64,000 bases of DNA from Herbiconiux sp. (GTDB lineage Bacteria; Actinomycetota; Actinomycetes; Actinomycetales; Microbacteriaceae): positions 38,693 through 102,692 of the forward strand of contig NZ_JAHFUY010000016.1 of NCBI RefSeq assembly GCF_023264895.1, given 5' to 3'. The notes under the pieces are model-generated. The model was not told the origin of the DNA and searched no databases. It saw only the letters and a program-made list of their open reading frames with translations. Position numbers and translations under genes: made by a program. How positions within the stretch are numbered: the stretch's first letter is position 1; each line of letters starts with the position of its first letter. This document shows, one piece after another, positions 33,389-43,000 of the stretch.

Positions 33389-34432
33389 TCAGACGGCTTC
33401 GTCGCGCTCGGCCACCGAGCCTCGGGCGGCGTTCGGAGCCGCCGTGCTGGCACGGACGATGATCTCGGGGCGGTCCGAGGAGAACCGAGGGCCGGCCTCT
33501 CCGCGCAGCTGGGAGACGAGCAGCTGGAAGCCGCGGCCGCCGAGACCCGCGAAGTCCTGGTTCGCCGTGGTGAGCTCGGGGTTCCAGAGCGACGAGAGCG
33601 GGTGGTTGTCGAAGCCCGCCACGCTGATGTCCTCGGGCACCCGCAGACCGCGGTCCGCGATGCCCCGGATGACGCCCATCGCGATCTCGTCGTTGCCGCA
33701 GAACACGGCGGTCACGCCCGGGTCCTCCGCGAGCGCGTGACCGATCCGGCGGCCGGACTGCGGATCCCACGAGGCGTCGAGTGGCGGCGGGATCTCGCGC
33801 TCGGCCTTGCGGAGGGCACGGCGCCAGCCCGTGGTGCGGCCATCCTCCCGGCGGGACGGCGGCACCCGCACGTGGTGGACCGTGCGGTGCCCCTGCTCGA
33901 GCAGGTAGCGGGTGAGCTCCTCCCCCGCGCGCGTCTCGTCGATGACCGCCTGGTGCACGCCCGTCTCCCGGATGCCCGACAGCGCCACCACGGGGATGTC
34001 ACCGGGGATCCGCTTGAGCGCCGCCACCCCGGGCGGGTCGAACTTGAGCACGATCACTCCGGCGAGCGGCTGCGACATGGTCGAGGCGAGGGCCGAGTCG
34101 ATCTCAGGGCCGTCGGTGGTCTCGACCACCGTGATCATCACGGTGTAGCCGTGCGCCCGTGCGGCCTCCTCGATGCCCCGGATGGTCTCGGCGTAGCCGT
34201 ACTTCGAGGTGTCGCCGGCCACGATCGAGACCACCTCGGACTTGCGCGAGGCCAGCACGCGAGCGGCGGCGCTCGGCCGGAAGTTCAGCTCGGCGATGGC
34301 GGCCATGACCTTGTCGCGGCGCTTCTGGCTCACGTTCGCGGCGCCCGAGAGCACCCGCGAGACCGTCGGCACCGACACCCCGGCGAGCTCGGCCACGTCG
34401 GCCATCGTCGACTGGCGTCTCGGCTCGCTCAT
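33389..34432 (-). CDS. LacI-family transcriptional regulator of the galactoside locus
   Basis: Repressor of 347 residues. ATG 34432 is chosen (MSEPRRQSTMADVAELAG). The DNA-binding domain has the classic helix-turn-helix and hinge MADVAELAGVSVPTVSRVLS and AAARVLASRKSEVVSIVAG. The rest is a periplasmic-binding-like sensor domain. It is the last gene of the minus-strand operon GH36, binding protein, permease, permease, lacI. It probably senses a galactoside or its product and binds the three TGAAAGCGCTATC-like sites at 39854-39945. Confidence 0.88.
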   Translation of the reverse strand: MSEPRRQSTMADVAELAGVSVPTVSRVLSGAANVSQKRRDKVMAAIAELNFRPSAAARVLASRKSEVVSIVAGDTSKYGYAETIRGIEEAARAHGYTVMITVVETTDGPEIDSALASTMSQPLAGVIVLKFDPPGVAALKRIPGDIPVVALSGIRETGVHQAVIDETRAGEELTRYLLEQGHRTVHHVRVPPSRREDGRTTGWRRALRKAEREIPPPLDASWDPQSGRRIGHALAEDPGVTAVFCGNDEIAMGVIRGIADRGLRVPEDISVAGFDNHPLSSLWNPELTTANQDFAGLGGRGFQLLVSQLRGEAGPRFSSDRPEIIVRASTAAPNAARGSVAERDEAV

Positions 34433-34472
34433 CCCCTTATGTTGCCACCGCCCGGGCATCTTGCTCACACGC

Positions 34473-35318
34473 TCACTTGACGGCACCGCTGGTGATGCCC
34501 GAGATGATCTTGCGCTGGGCCACGATGAAGGTGATCAGGAGCGGCAGGCTCATCAGGATGATGTAGGCGAAGATCAGGTGCCAGTTCTGCAGATAGAGCC
34601 CCGCACTGGCCACCTGGAACAGGTTCAGCGGCAGCGTGTCGAGCCGCCCGCCCACCACGAACAGCGCGTAGAACACGTCGTTCCAGATGTAGAGGCAGAT
34701 CAGGATCGTGGCGGTCGCGAGCACGGGCATGAGCAGCGGCAGGATGATCTTCACGAACACCCTTACCGGTGAGGCGCCGTCGACGCGCGCGGCCTCCTCG
34801 AGCTCGGGCGGGATCGTGCGCACGAAGCCCGTGACGAAGAAGATCACCGTCGAGAGGTACATGCCCATGTAGACGCCGATCATGCCCACGGCCGTACCGG
34901 CGAGGCCCAGCTGGCGCAGCAGCAGCACCACGGTCACGACCGCGGGCGGCAGGATGATGCCGCTGATCGCGAGCGCGTAGAGCACGGCGAGACCCTTGCC
35001 GCCTCGGCGGCCCAGGATCCACGCGGCCATCGACCCCAGGATGAGCACGCCCAGCACGGCCGGGACCATGACGAGCAGGCTGCCGAGGAAGGCCGGCAGC
35101 ATGCGGCCGTCGGTGAAGACGGTGCCGAAGTTCTCGAACAGCTGGAACTGCCCGGGCAGGGACAGGTCGGGGCTGAACGCCTCCTCCTGGTTCTTCGAAG
35201 CGGTCACGACCACGAGGTAGAACGGCAGGCCGAGCAGCACGACGGCTGCCACGACGGCGCCGACCGGCTGCAGGATGCGCCGCACGAGCGGCGGGCGGTT
35301 GAGGGCTGTCGTGGTCAT
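34473..35318 (-). CDS. Carbohydrate ABC transporter permease (MalG-like)
   Basis: Inner-membrane permease, 281 residues, ATG 35318 overlapping the upstream permease stop (TGATG). Six transmembrane segments are predicted; the EAA loop that docks on the ATPase is seen in ELEEAARVDGASPVRVFVKI. The C-terminus IISGITSGAVK is typical of MalG-type CUT1 permeases. It pairs with the MalF-like protein of the next gene to import an oligosaccharide, probably an alpha-galactoside. No ATPase gene lies in the operon; a shared MsiK-type ATPase elsewhere would be needed, as is common in Actinobacteria. Confidence 0.92.
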   Translation of the reverse strand: MTTTALNRPPLVRRILQPVGAVVAAVVLLGLPFYLVVVTASKNQEEAFSPDLSLPGQFQLFENFGTVFTDGRMLPAFLGSLLVMVPAVLGVLILGSMAAWILGRRGGKGLAVLYALAISGIILPPAVVTVVLLLRQLGLAGTAVGMIGVYMGMYLSTVIFFVTGFVRTIPPELEEAARVDGASPVRVFVKIILPLLMPVLATATILICLYIWNDVFYALFVVGGRLDTLPLNLFQVASAGLYLQNWHLIFAYIILMSLPLLITFIVAQRKIISGITSGAVK

Positions 35319-36256
35319 CAGAGCACGTCCTCTCGCTTGCGAAGGAATCGGATGACCGGGAAGGCGAGGATGGCGACCACGAGGAAGAGGATGAGGCTCA
35401 TCGTGGTGGCCTGGGCGAACAGGCCCTGCCCGAAGGTGCGGAAGATGAAGATGTTGAGCAGCTCCGTTGTGCCTCCAGGGCCGCCCTCGGTGGTGGCCTG
35501 CACCACGTCGAAGCCGTTCATGGAGCCCAGGAGCGCGGTGGCCACGTTGAAGGTCACGGCCGGCGCGAGCAGCGGGAACTTGATGCGGAAGAAGGTCGCC
35601 CAGTAGCCGGCGCCGTCGAGGCGGGCCGCCTCGAGCATGTCCTGGTCGATGGTCTTGAGGCCGGCGAGGTAGATCAGCATCGACAGCCCCATCCACTTCC
35701 ACGAGTGGATGAGGGCGACGACCACGATGGTCCAGGTGGTGTCGCCGAGCCAAGCGGTGTCGACCGTCGTGCCGGAGACGGCCGAGAGGATGCCGTTGAG
35801 GGCACCATCGGGCTTCAGCAGGGCCTGGAAGATGTAGCCCACCGCGAGGGCCGACATGATGACGGGCACGAAGAACGCCACGCGGACGGCCCGGTTGACG
35901 GCGGTGTCGCGCTCGAGCAGCAGCGCGAGCAGGAGGCCGAACAGGTTCTGGAAGATCGCCACCAGCACCGCGTACACGAGGGTCACGCGGAGCGCGGTGA
36001 GCAGGGTGCCGCTGTTCAGCAGCGTGACGAAGTTGTCGAAGCCCACGAAGTTGATCGCCGACTTGAAGCTCGACCAGTCGGTGAAGGCGTAGACGAAGTT
36101 GAAGACGGTCGGCACGAAGAAGAAGACGATCAGCACGATGAGCGCCGGCACGAGGAACCACAGCGGGTGGTCCTGGCGGGCCCGGCGCCTGGTGCCGGTG
36201 GTGCGGATGCCCTCGAGGCGGGCGGCGCCGCGGGAGAGGCCGAGGTTGGTGGTCAC
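35318..36256 (-). CDS. Carbohydrate ABC transporter permease (MalF-like)
   Basis: Inner-membrane permease of the CUT1 class, 312 residues. GTG 36256 is chosen because AAAGG lies about nine bases upstream; the extension to 36304 runs into the binding-protein gene's spacer. Six transmembrane segments include WFLVPALIVLIVFFFVPTVF at the start. The EAA loop is DQDMLEAARLDGAGYWATFF. The extracytoplasmic segment carries the usual FVGFDNFVTLL. It forms a heterodimer with the MalG-like protein. Confidence 0.92.
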   Translation of the reverse strand: MTTNLGLSRGAARLEGIRTTGTRRRARQDHPLWFLVPALIVLIVFFFVPTVFNFVYAFTDWSSFKSAINFVGFDNFVTLLNSGTLLTALRVTLVYAVLVAIFQNLFGLLLALLLERDTAVNRAVRVAFFVPVIMSALAVGYIFQALLKPDGALNGILSAVSGTTVDTAWLGDTTWTIVVVALIHSWKWMGLSMLIYLAGLKTIDQDMLEAARLDGAGYWATFFRIKFPLLAPAVTFNVATALLGSMNGFDVVQATTEGGPGGTTELLNIFIFRTFGQGLFAQATTMSLILFLVVAILAFPVIRFLRKREDVL

Positions 36257-36315
36257 GATGGGATGCCTTTCGGAGGCGGTGGTGCCGGTTCGGGCCGGCA
36301 CCACCGCCGTGCGGA

Positions 36316-37629
36316 TCAGAAGCCGGGGGCTCCCTGGGCTTTGGCGAGCTCGGCGAACTGCGCCTGGGTCGCCTCGGCGACCTCGACCGGTGTCTTCGTG
36401 CCCTGGATCATGTCGGCGAGGAAGATGTAGAGGTCGGGGTTGGCGATGGCGAGGGCCTGCATCGAGCCCACCGAGTCGGCGAGCGCGTCGCTCGAGGCGA
36501 TGAGCGCATCCGGGACCGAGTCGGGCGTGGTCACGTCCGGCTGCAGCGACACCGTGGCCTGGTCGTCCACGAAGTCCTGGTAGCCGTCGCCGAGCCAGTA
36601 GGAGAGGAGCTGGCGGGCCCCGGCCTCCTTGGCGGCGTCACCGGTCTTGAAGGCGACGAGCGCGTTGCTCTGGTCGGGGATGAACGTGCCGACGTTGCCC
36701 GAGGGCGCGATGGGGAAGAAGCCGATGTTCTCGTTCAGCTCGGCGGTGTCGGCCTTGGCCTGCAGCTGTCCGAAGAACGAGCCCACCTGCACCACGAAGG
36801 CGGCGTCGCCGGCGAGCAGGGCGTCGCCCTGGTCCTCGAACGTCGCGGTCTTGATGTCGGAGTTGAACAGGCCCTCCTGGATGAGGCCGTCGTAGGTGTC
36901 GATCGCGCCCTGGATGGTCGGGTCGGTGAAGGTCTCCTCCCCCGCGTTCACCCTGTCCCAGAGTCCGTCGGCCGCGGCATCCGCGAGCTGCACCTGCACC
37001 CACCACTGGGTGGCCCAGCGGTCGCCGCCCATCTCGTAGAACGGGGTCACGCCCTTGGCCTTCAGGTCGCGGCCGGTCTGGATGAAGGAGTCCCAGTCGG
37101 TCGGCAGCTCGGTGATGCCGGCGTCGGCGAGCACCTTCTTGTTGTAGTAGACGCCCTCCACGGCCGGGGTGGAGATGAGGGCCGCGTAGCGGGTGTCGTC
37201 GAGGAGCCCCGTGATGTCGCGGAGCGCGGGGTCGTACGAGTCGAGCCAGGGTGCGTCGTCGAGCGGCTGCAGGTTGCTCGGGGCGTTGAGCGCGGTGAGC
37301 TGCGACGCGGTCGGCTGCCAGAAGGCGAGGTCGGGCTTGTCTCCCGTGGCCACCTTGGTCTGCACGCCCTGCTCGTAGGGGTCGGGGATCGTGACGACCT
37401 CGACCTCGGCGCCCGTGAGCTCCTCGAAGCCGGCGATGACGCTGTCGGGCACGGTGTTGGAGTTCTGGGCCGCCCAGATGGTGAGGGAGGTGCCGGAGAG
37501 ATCGGCGTCCTGAGCGGGCCAGTCGGCGGGCTCGGAGGAGCCTCCACCGGCGCCGGGGTCGGAGCACCCGGCGAGGGTGAGCGTCGCGGCGACGGCGAGG
37601 ACCACCGCGCCCTTCAAAGCGTTCTTCAT
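36316..37629 (-). CDS. Carbohydrate ABC transporter substrate-binding lipoprotein
   Basis: Extracellular binding protein of the type 1 extracellular solute-binding family (MalE-like), 437 residues, ATG 37629 with AGGAG upstream. The lipobox LAGC is at residues 19-22. The mature protein has LTIWAAQNSNTVPDSVIAGF, GVYYNKKVLADAGITELPTDWD (the family signature), and GTFIPDQSNALVAFKTGD near the C-terminus. It captures the sugar for the MalF/MalG-like permeases. The gene lies 61 bp downstream of the GH36 gene and 59 bp upstream of the first permease. Confidence 0.92.
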   Translation of the reverse strand: MKNALKGAVVLAVAATLTLAGCSDPGAGGGSSEPADWPAQDADLSGTSLTIWAAQNSNTVPDSVIAGFEELTGAEVEVVTIPDPYEQGVQTKVATGDKPDLAFWQPTASQLTALNAPSNLQPLDDAPWLDSYDPALRDITGLLDDTRYAALISTPAVEGVYYNKKVLADAGITELPTDWDSFIQTGRDLKAKGVTPFYEMGGDRWATQWWVQVQLADAAADGLWDRVNAGEETFTDPTIQGAIDTYDGLIQEGLFNSDIKTATFEDQGDALLAGDAAFVVQVGSFFGQLQAKADTAELNENIGFFPIAPSGNVGTFIPDQSNALVAFKTGDAAKEAGARQLLSYWLGDGYQDFVDDQATVSLQPDVTTPDSVPDALIASSDALADSVGSMQALAIANPDLYIFLADMIQGTKTPVEVAEATQAQFAELAKAQGAPGF

Positions 37630-37690
37630 TGAATTGCTCCTATTTTTCTGTGATGGTACGCGACCGGGTGATCGCGGCTGGTGCAGGCCT

Positions 37691-39802
37691 CTAGTCGTTC
37701 GGGTCGAGAGAGCGGAGGCGCAACGTGCGGGCGGCGATCGGGTGGTCGCCGGAGAACACGCTGAGGGTTCCCGTCGCCTTGTCCCAGGCCGTGGGCCAGG
37801 GTTCGAGGCGGGTGGGGAAGACGGTGCTGACGGTCACGTCGTGACCGATCAGGTGGGGGAAGGAGAGCTGGACGGCGGGCTCGGCACCGGGGCGGCGCCA
37901 GAGCGAGACGAGATCGCCGGCACCCCCGGCCGGGCCACGGAGGGCGAGAGCCACCCAGGCGTCGCTCCACCCCGGGAGGCCGAGCGGCCAGGAGGGCGTG
38001 GCGGTGGGGATCTCGGCGCGGAGGGTCTTGGCCGCCTCGACCGCTTCGGCGGTGAGCGCTCGGCTCTCCCCCGACATCCGGTTGATGTAGCCCGAGACGT
38101 AGTAGCGGCCGAGCAGCCCGGTCACGAGGGCGAAGGAGGCCTCCTCCTGGCTCATCTCGGGCTGCGGGTAGGCCCAGCTCGCGGCCTGCTCCGGGGTCAT
38201 CGAGAGGGGCGCGGCCGCGGCGATGGGCGGGAACTTCACGAAGTCCTGCTGATCGGAGGTCGACTGCATGGCGAGTCGGGACAGCATGGCGGAGTCGGCG
38301 CGCATGGCTCCCGAGGAGCAGTTCTCGATGACGAGACCGGGATGCCGGTCGAGCAGGCCGTCGAGCCAGCCGAGGTGCGCGCGATTGTGCTGCAGCAGGC
38401 CGTCGCCGAGGCTGTCGGAGTCGTGATCGGTGCCGACGCCCGGGTCGATGTTGTAGTCGAACTTGAAGAACTCGACGCCGAAGTCCGCCACGAGACGGTC
38501 GACGACGGCATCGAGGTGGGAGACCGCCGCGGGGTGCCGGAGGTCGAGGTGGTAGCGGTCGTGCTCGCGGATGCGCTGGCCGTGCCGGAGGAGGAACGCC
38601 TCGAGCGGCAGCTCGCCGACGAGAGGGCTCCGCACCCCCACCACCTCGGGCTCGAGCCAGAGGCCCGGCGCCATTCCGGCGGCCCGGATGGCGTCGATGA
38701 CCTCGCCGAGACCGTTCGGGAAACGCGTGGTCGAGGGCTTCCACTCGCCCACGCTGTCCCACCAGTCGCCGGTCTCGTCGTACCAGCCGGCGTCGATGCA
38801 GAAGATCTCGGCGCCGATCGAGGCCGCCGCCTCGATGAGGGGCAGGAGCTTCTCGGTGGTGGGATCGCCGTCGAGCGTGTTCATGTAGTCGTTGAAGACG
38901 ACGCGCATGGCGGCGTTGTCGGGGTGCGGGCGGCGGGCGCTCCGGCGGAACTCCGTGAGCTCGGCCACGACCCCCTCGAAGGCCGTGCCGAAGGCGACGA
39001 CCACGGGGACCGACTCGAACCGCTCACCCCGCCCGAGCACGCGCGTCCATCCGGAGTCGGTCTCGGTGGGGCCCGAGGCCGCGATGTAGCCCCCCGTCGT
39101 GTCCTCGCCGATCTCCCAGCGCCACGGGCCGTTGTGCTCGACCTGCCAGGCCCAGGCGAGCTCCTGCTCGTCGTTCACCAGGAAGGCGGTGGGGAGGTGC
39201 TTGCCGGTCGACCAGGTGCCGTCCGAGGTGACCTCGATCCCGCTGCGGGGGTTGTGCCCGGTGAGGTGCTCGGCGAGGTCGGGCAGGTCGTGGCCGCGGA
39301 GCACCGAGCGCACCCAGCGCCCCTCGCCGAGCCAGTCGTTCGAGCCGGAGACCCGCTCCCAGCCGGCGAGCGCGTCGACGGCGGGCTCGCTGCTCGTGAA
39401 GCCGCCCGACCAGCTCGTGACCGAGCGCAGCACGACGACGTCGTCGCCGTCGTTCCGCACCTCGGTGCGGGCCCGCATGGCGGCGATCCCCGCGCGCTGC
39501 TCGAGCGTGGTCGAGACGACGATGCCGCCGTCCTTCTGGGTGACGGTGAGCCAGCTGGCACCGTCGGTCTCCCCCTCGACGTGCTCGACGTAGCGCAGTC
39601 GGCTTCCGACGACGGTGTGCGCCAGCCGATCGGAGGCGGGGCTCCGGCCATCGGCCGCCGTGAGCACCTCGGCGACGGGCATCGAATGCACGTGTGTGAC
39701 GACTCCGTCGCGGCTCACGGAGACGAGCCCCACGGGGGCGTCCGGCGAGCGGCTGAAGGCGAGCTGGAATCCTCGGTGACCCCAGGTGATCTTGTCTGAC
39801 AC
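37691..39802 (-). CDS. Alpha-galactosidase, GH36
   Basis: Glycoside hydrolase family 36 enzyme, 703 residues, the usual length. GTG 39802 with GAGGAG upstream is chosen; the extension to 39850 lacks a ribosome site. The nucleophile is Asp449 in FFKFDYN, and the acid/base is Asp517 in STSDQQD. Also seen are VVFNDYMNTLDGDPTTEK, EIFCIDAGWYDE, GLWLEPEVVG and ENCSSGAMRAD, all characteristic of this family. No signal peptide is seen, so it hydrolyses imported alpha-galactosides (raffinose- or melibiose-like) in the cytosol. It heads the minus-strand operon and is divergent from the secreted glycosidase, with three LacI-type operators between. Confidence 0.92.
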   Translation of the reverse strand: MSDKITWGHRGFQLAFSRSPDAPVGLVSVSRDGVVTHVHSMPVAEVLTAADGRSPASDRLAHTVVGSRLRYVEHVEGETDGASWLTVTQKDGGIVVSTTLEQRAGIAAMRARTEVRNDGDDVVVLRSVTSWSGGFTSSEPAVDALAGWERVSGSNDWLGEGRWVRSVLRGHDLPDLAEHLTGHNPRSGIEVTSDGTWSTGKHLPTAFLVNDEQELAWAWQVEHNGPWRWEIGEDTTGGYIAASGPTETDSGWTRVLGRGERFESVPVVVAFGTAFEGVVAELTEFRRSARRPHPDNAAMRVVFNDYMNTLDGDPTTEKLLPLIEAAASIGAEIFCIDAGWYDETGDWWDSVGEWKPSTTRFPNGLGEVIDAIRAAGMAPGLWLEPEVVGVRSPLVGELPLEAFLLRHGQRIREHDRYHLDLRHPAAVSHLDAVVDRLVADFGVEFFKFDYNIDPGVGTDHDSDSLGDGLLQHNRAHLGWLDGLLDRHPGLVIENCSSGAMRADSAMLSRLAMQSTSDQQDFVKFPPIAAAAPLSMTPEQAASWAYPQPEMSQEEASFALVTGLLGRYYVSGYINRMSGESRALTAEAVEAAKTLRAEIPTATPSWPLGLPGWSDAWVALALRGPAGGAGDLVSLWRRPGAEPAVQLSFPHLIGHDVTVSTVFPTRLEPWPTAWDKATGTLSVFSGDHPIAARTLRLRSLDPND

Positions 39803-39853
39803 GGAACTCCTCGACGTTGCGGACGGCACCGAACCGTGGTGCCAGAACACGAT

Positions 39854-39869
39854 GATAGCGCTTTCAGAA
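39854..39869. promoter_or_regulatory. LacI-type operator 1 (GATAGCGCTTTCAGAA)
   Basis: First of three related sites between the GH36 gene (start 39802, minus) and the secreted glycosidase (start 40023, plus). GATAGCGCTTTCA is the reverse complement of the TGAAAGCGCTATC seen at site 3. The AGCGCT core is symmetric, as for LacI-family operators. It lies about 52 bp upstream of the alpha-galactosidase start. Confidence 0.7.
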
Positions 39870-39894
39870 TGGAGGTCAAGGTCTTACGTCACAT

Positions 39895-39914
39895 TTCTGA
39901 AAGCGTTATCAGAA
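39895..39914. promoter_or_regulatory. LacI-type operator 2 (TTCTGAAAGCGTTATCAGAA)
   Basis: Second operator-like site. It contains TGAAAGCGTTATC, one base from the shared 13-bp form, inside a longer inverted repeat TTCTGA...TCAGAA. It is nearly in the middle of the 220-bp divergent region. Confidence 0.7.
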
Positions 39915-39927
39915 CTCTTGTTCCCGC

Positions 39928-39945
39928 TTTTTGAAAGCGCTATCT
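39928..39945. promoter_or_regulatory. LacI-type operator 3 (TTTTTGAAAGCGCTATCT)
   Basis: Third site with TGAAAGCGCTATC, in the opposite orientation to site 1. Site 2 to 3 spacing is about 33 bp and site 1 to 2 about 42 bp, so the sites could be bridged by a tetrameric or paired repressor. It lies about 78 bp before the secreted glycosidase start. The region is much richer in A/T than the surroundings, as expected for promoters. Confidence 0.7.
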
Positions 39946-40022
39946 TCGTCTCGTCCGGGTCCGTCAGTGACGCTGCAATGTCGCCCTCTCACTCCATCCG
40001 CTCACCCATCAGGAAGTCCTCC

Positions 40023-43000
40023 ATGAAGAGAATCGTCCCCGCGGTCGTGTGCTCGATCGCCCTCGCCTCCACCTTCGTCCTGGCCAGCGGCCCTCCCCCC
40101 GCGTCGGCCGCCACCGAGACCCTCGCCGTCGACTTCTCCGAGACCACCGGAGACTTCCGCGGCGGCGCATCCGGCACGCTCTACGGCTTCGGCGACGACG
40201 GCGTGCCCACGCAGGCGCTCGTGAACGGCGCCCACATCACCAACACCTCGCAGAAGGCGCCTTACGGCACCCAGCACCCCTCGGGCGATTCGCTGAAGAT
40301 CGAGGACGGCTTCTTCGCCAAGCACGGCACGCAGCTCGACATCTACATCCAGGACTACTACCCCGACTGGGCCTACAACGGCGGGCAGCGCCCCGGCGAC
40401 ACCCGCAGCTACGACCAGGCCGACGGCACGTTCACCGAGACCCCGAACGGCGTCTGGGACTACCTCGAGGTGGTGGAGTTCGTCACCGAGGCCGTGGCCA
40501 CCCAGTCGGCACACCCCGAGAAGTACGTCTTCATCCCGTTCAACGAACCCGACGCCGGCAACTGGTACGCCGACTGGGACTTCTTCAACTCCACCTTCCT
40601 GCCCGACTGGGAGGCCGCCTACGACACGATCCAGGAGGTCTACGCTCGGCACGGTCTCGGCGAGGCCGTGATCGGAGGGCCGGGCGACGCCGCCTGGCGC
40701 GCCGACCGCTCCGAGGTGTTCCTGGAGTTCGCGAAGGAGACCGGGACGCTGCCCGACTACTTCATCTGGCACGAGCTCGGCATCTACGGCCTGCAGGACT
40801 ACCGCGGTCACTACGCGGCGTACCGGGCCATGGAGGAGCGCCTCGGGATCGAGCCGCTCGAGATCAACATCACCGAGTACGGCCTGCTGCGTGACATGGC
40901 CGTCCCCGGGCAGCTCGTGCAGTGGTTCTCGATCTTCGAGGACACGAAGGTCGACGCCCAGACCGCCTACTGGAACTACGCGGGCAACTTCTCCGACAAC
41001 TCCGCTCGCGCTGCAGGAGCGAACGGAGGCTGGTGGATGTTCAAGTGGTACGGCGACCTCGAGGGCAGCCAGACCGCGGAGGTCACTCCTCCGGAGCTCG
41101 ACGCCGTCGACACCCTGCAGGGCATCGCCGCGATCGACCGCGACGACCGGCGCGCCACCGTGCTCTACGGCGGCTCGGGCGCCTCGACGGTGAACGTGGC
41201 TCTCGACGGGCTCGACGCCGCGACGTTCGGCGGATCCGTCGACGTCGAGGTGCGCGAAGCACCGCTCAGCGGAGCTGAGGGGCTGGCGGCGAACCCGCGT
41301 GTCGTCACCGCACTCTCGGGTGTGGCCGTGGCAGACGGCGCCCTCGCCGTCGAGGTCCCCAACTACGACCGCTACGCCGGCTACCAGGTGGTCGTCACCC
41401 CGCATCAGGACCGCGCGGTGACCACCGACCCGGTGTGGACGACGTCCGTCGAGGCCGAGAACACCCGCCTCACCGCCGCCACCGTCTACAACCAGGACCC
41501 GCTCTCCAACGGCGGCTGGATCTTCCTCGCCTCGGGTTCGCGCGACGTGGGGAGCTTCAACAACGCACGCTCTCGGGCCGACTGGACCGTGACCGTGCCG
41601 CGCGACGGCGAGTACCGCTTCCAGGTGGTCGGCGGCGCCCCGGGCACCCCGGGCAGGCACGCCCTCTTCGTCGACGCCGCCACCGAGCCCACGACCGTGC
41701 AGTACACGGCCGACCTGGCCCTGAACGGCACGAGCAAGTGGAAGTACCGCGGCAGCGCCGAGGTCGTGGTGTCGCTGACCGCGGGCGAGCACACGCTCTC
41801 GCTCCGCGCCTCCGCCGACGGCTCCACCGTGCTGCCGAACTCCGACATCACGCTCGACAAGTTCACACTCACCGATGTCACCGACGGCGAGCCCACGAGC
41901 TACCCCGCCTCGGCGGCACGTCTCGCCGGCACGGCCGCGCTCGACTTCGGCACCGAGGGCTCGAAGGGATCCGCGGCGCTCGAGGGCGACGGGCGGATCG
42001 ACTTCTACGCCACCGCGTGGGAGTCGGGTTACTACGACGTCGCGGTGGAGTACACCAGCGCGGCGGCCACCACGCTCGGCCTCGCGGTGAACAGCCGCAC
42101 CGTCGCGTCACTCGCGGCTGCCGAGGGCGGATCGTGGACCTCCACGGCTCGCGTGCACCTCACTCAGGGCATCAACGAGCTCGAGCTGACGGCTCCGGAC
42201 GGCGCGCTCGTGCGCTCGCTCACCACCACCCGCGCGGCGGACGCCGACGCAGCCGTGGTGAAGATCGAGGCCGAGAGCGGCACCACCTCGGGTGACGCCG
42301 CCGCGGCGACCCTCGCCGACAGCACGGGGACCAACGCCTCCGGACTGGCCTACGTGGGCTACCTCGGCAACGGTGCGGAGAACACGGTGAACCTCGGCCG
42401 CCCCGCGGGCACCGAGGCGCCGGGCCTCTACGACGTGACCGTGGCGTTCTCCAACGCCGAGCTGTCAGGGCGGCACGACTACAACCCGCAGGTGGTCGAC
42501 CGCCGGCTGCAGGTGAGCGAGGGCGCATCCGGTGTCGTCGGCTCGGCGATGTTCCGCTACACCTACGCCTGGGACAGCTTCTGGGAGCGCGCGGTGCCGG
42601 TGGAGCTCACGGGCACAGGCGACATCGTGCTCGGCAACGACGGCGGCTTCGCCCCGAACGTCGACTACGTCAAGGTGGCCCCCGCGCTGCTCGGCACGCC
42701 GAGCACCGAGGGCACACCCACTCCGGAGCCCGCACCCGTCGTCGACCGCATCGCGGGAGCCGACCGCTACGAGGTCGCGATCAACACGTCGAAGGCCGGG
42801 TTCCCGTCGGGTTCCGACACGGTGTACATCGCGTCCGGTGCGGTGTTCCCGGATGCCCTGTCGGCAGCGCCGGCGGCGACCGTGGCCGGTGCGCCCATCC
42901 TGCTCACCACCGCCGCGAACCTCCCCGCATCGGTCTCGGCCGAGATCTCGCGGCTCGGTGCCACTGAGATCGTGATCGTCGGTGGGCCCGCCACGGTCTC

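Noticed and set aside
31100..34480. 1126-codon open frame on the plus strand
   Set aside because: It covers several genes in both directions (HAD, antiporter, LacI), is low in complexity and has no domain; long shadows are normal at this GC.
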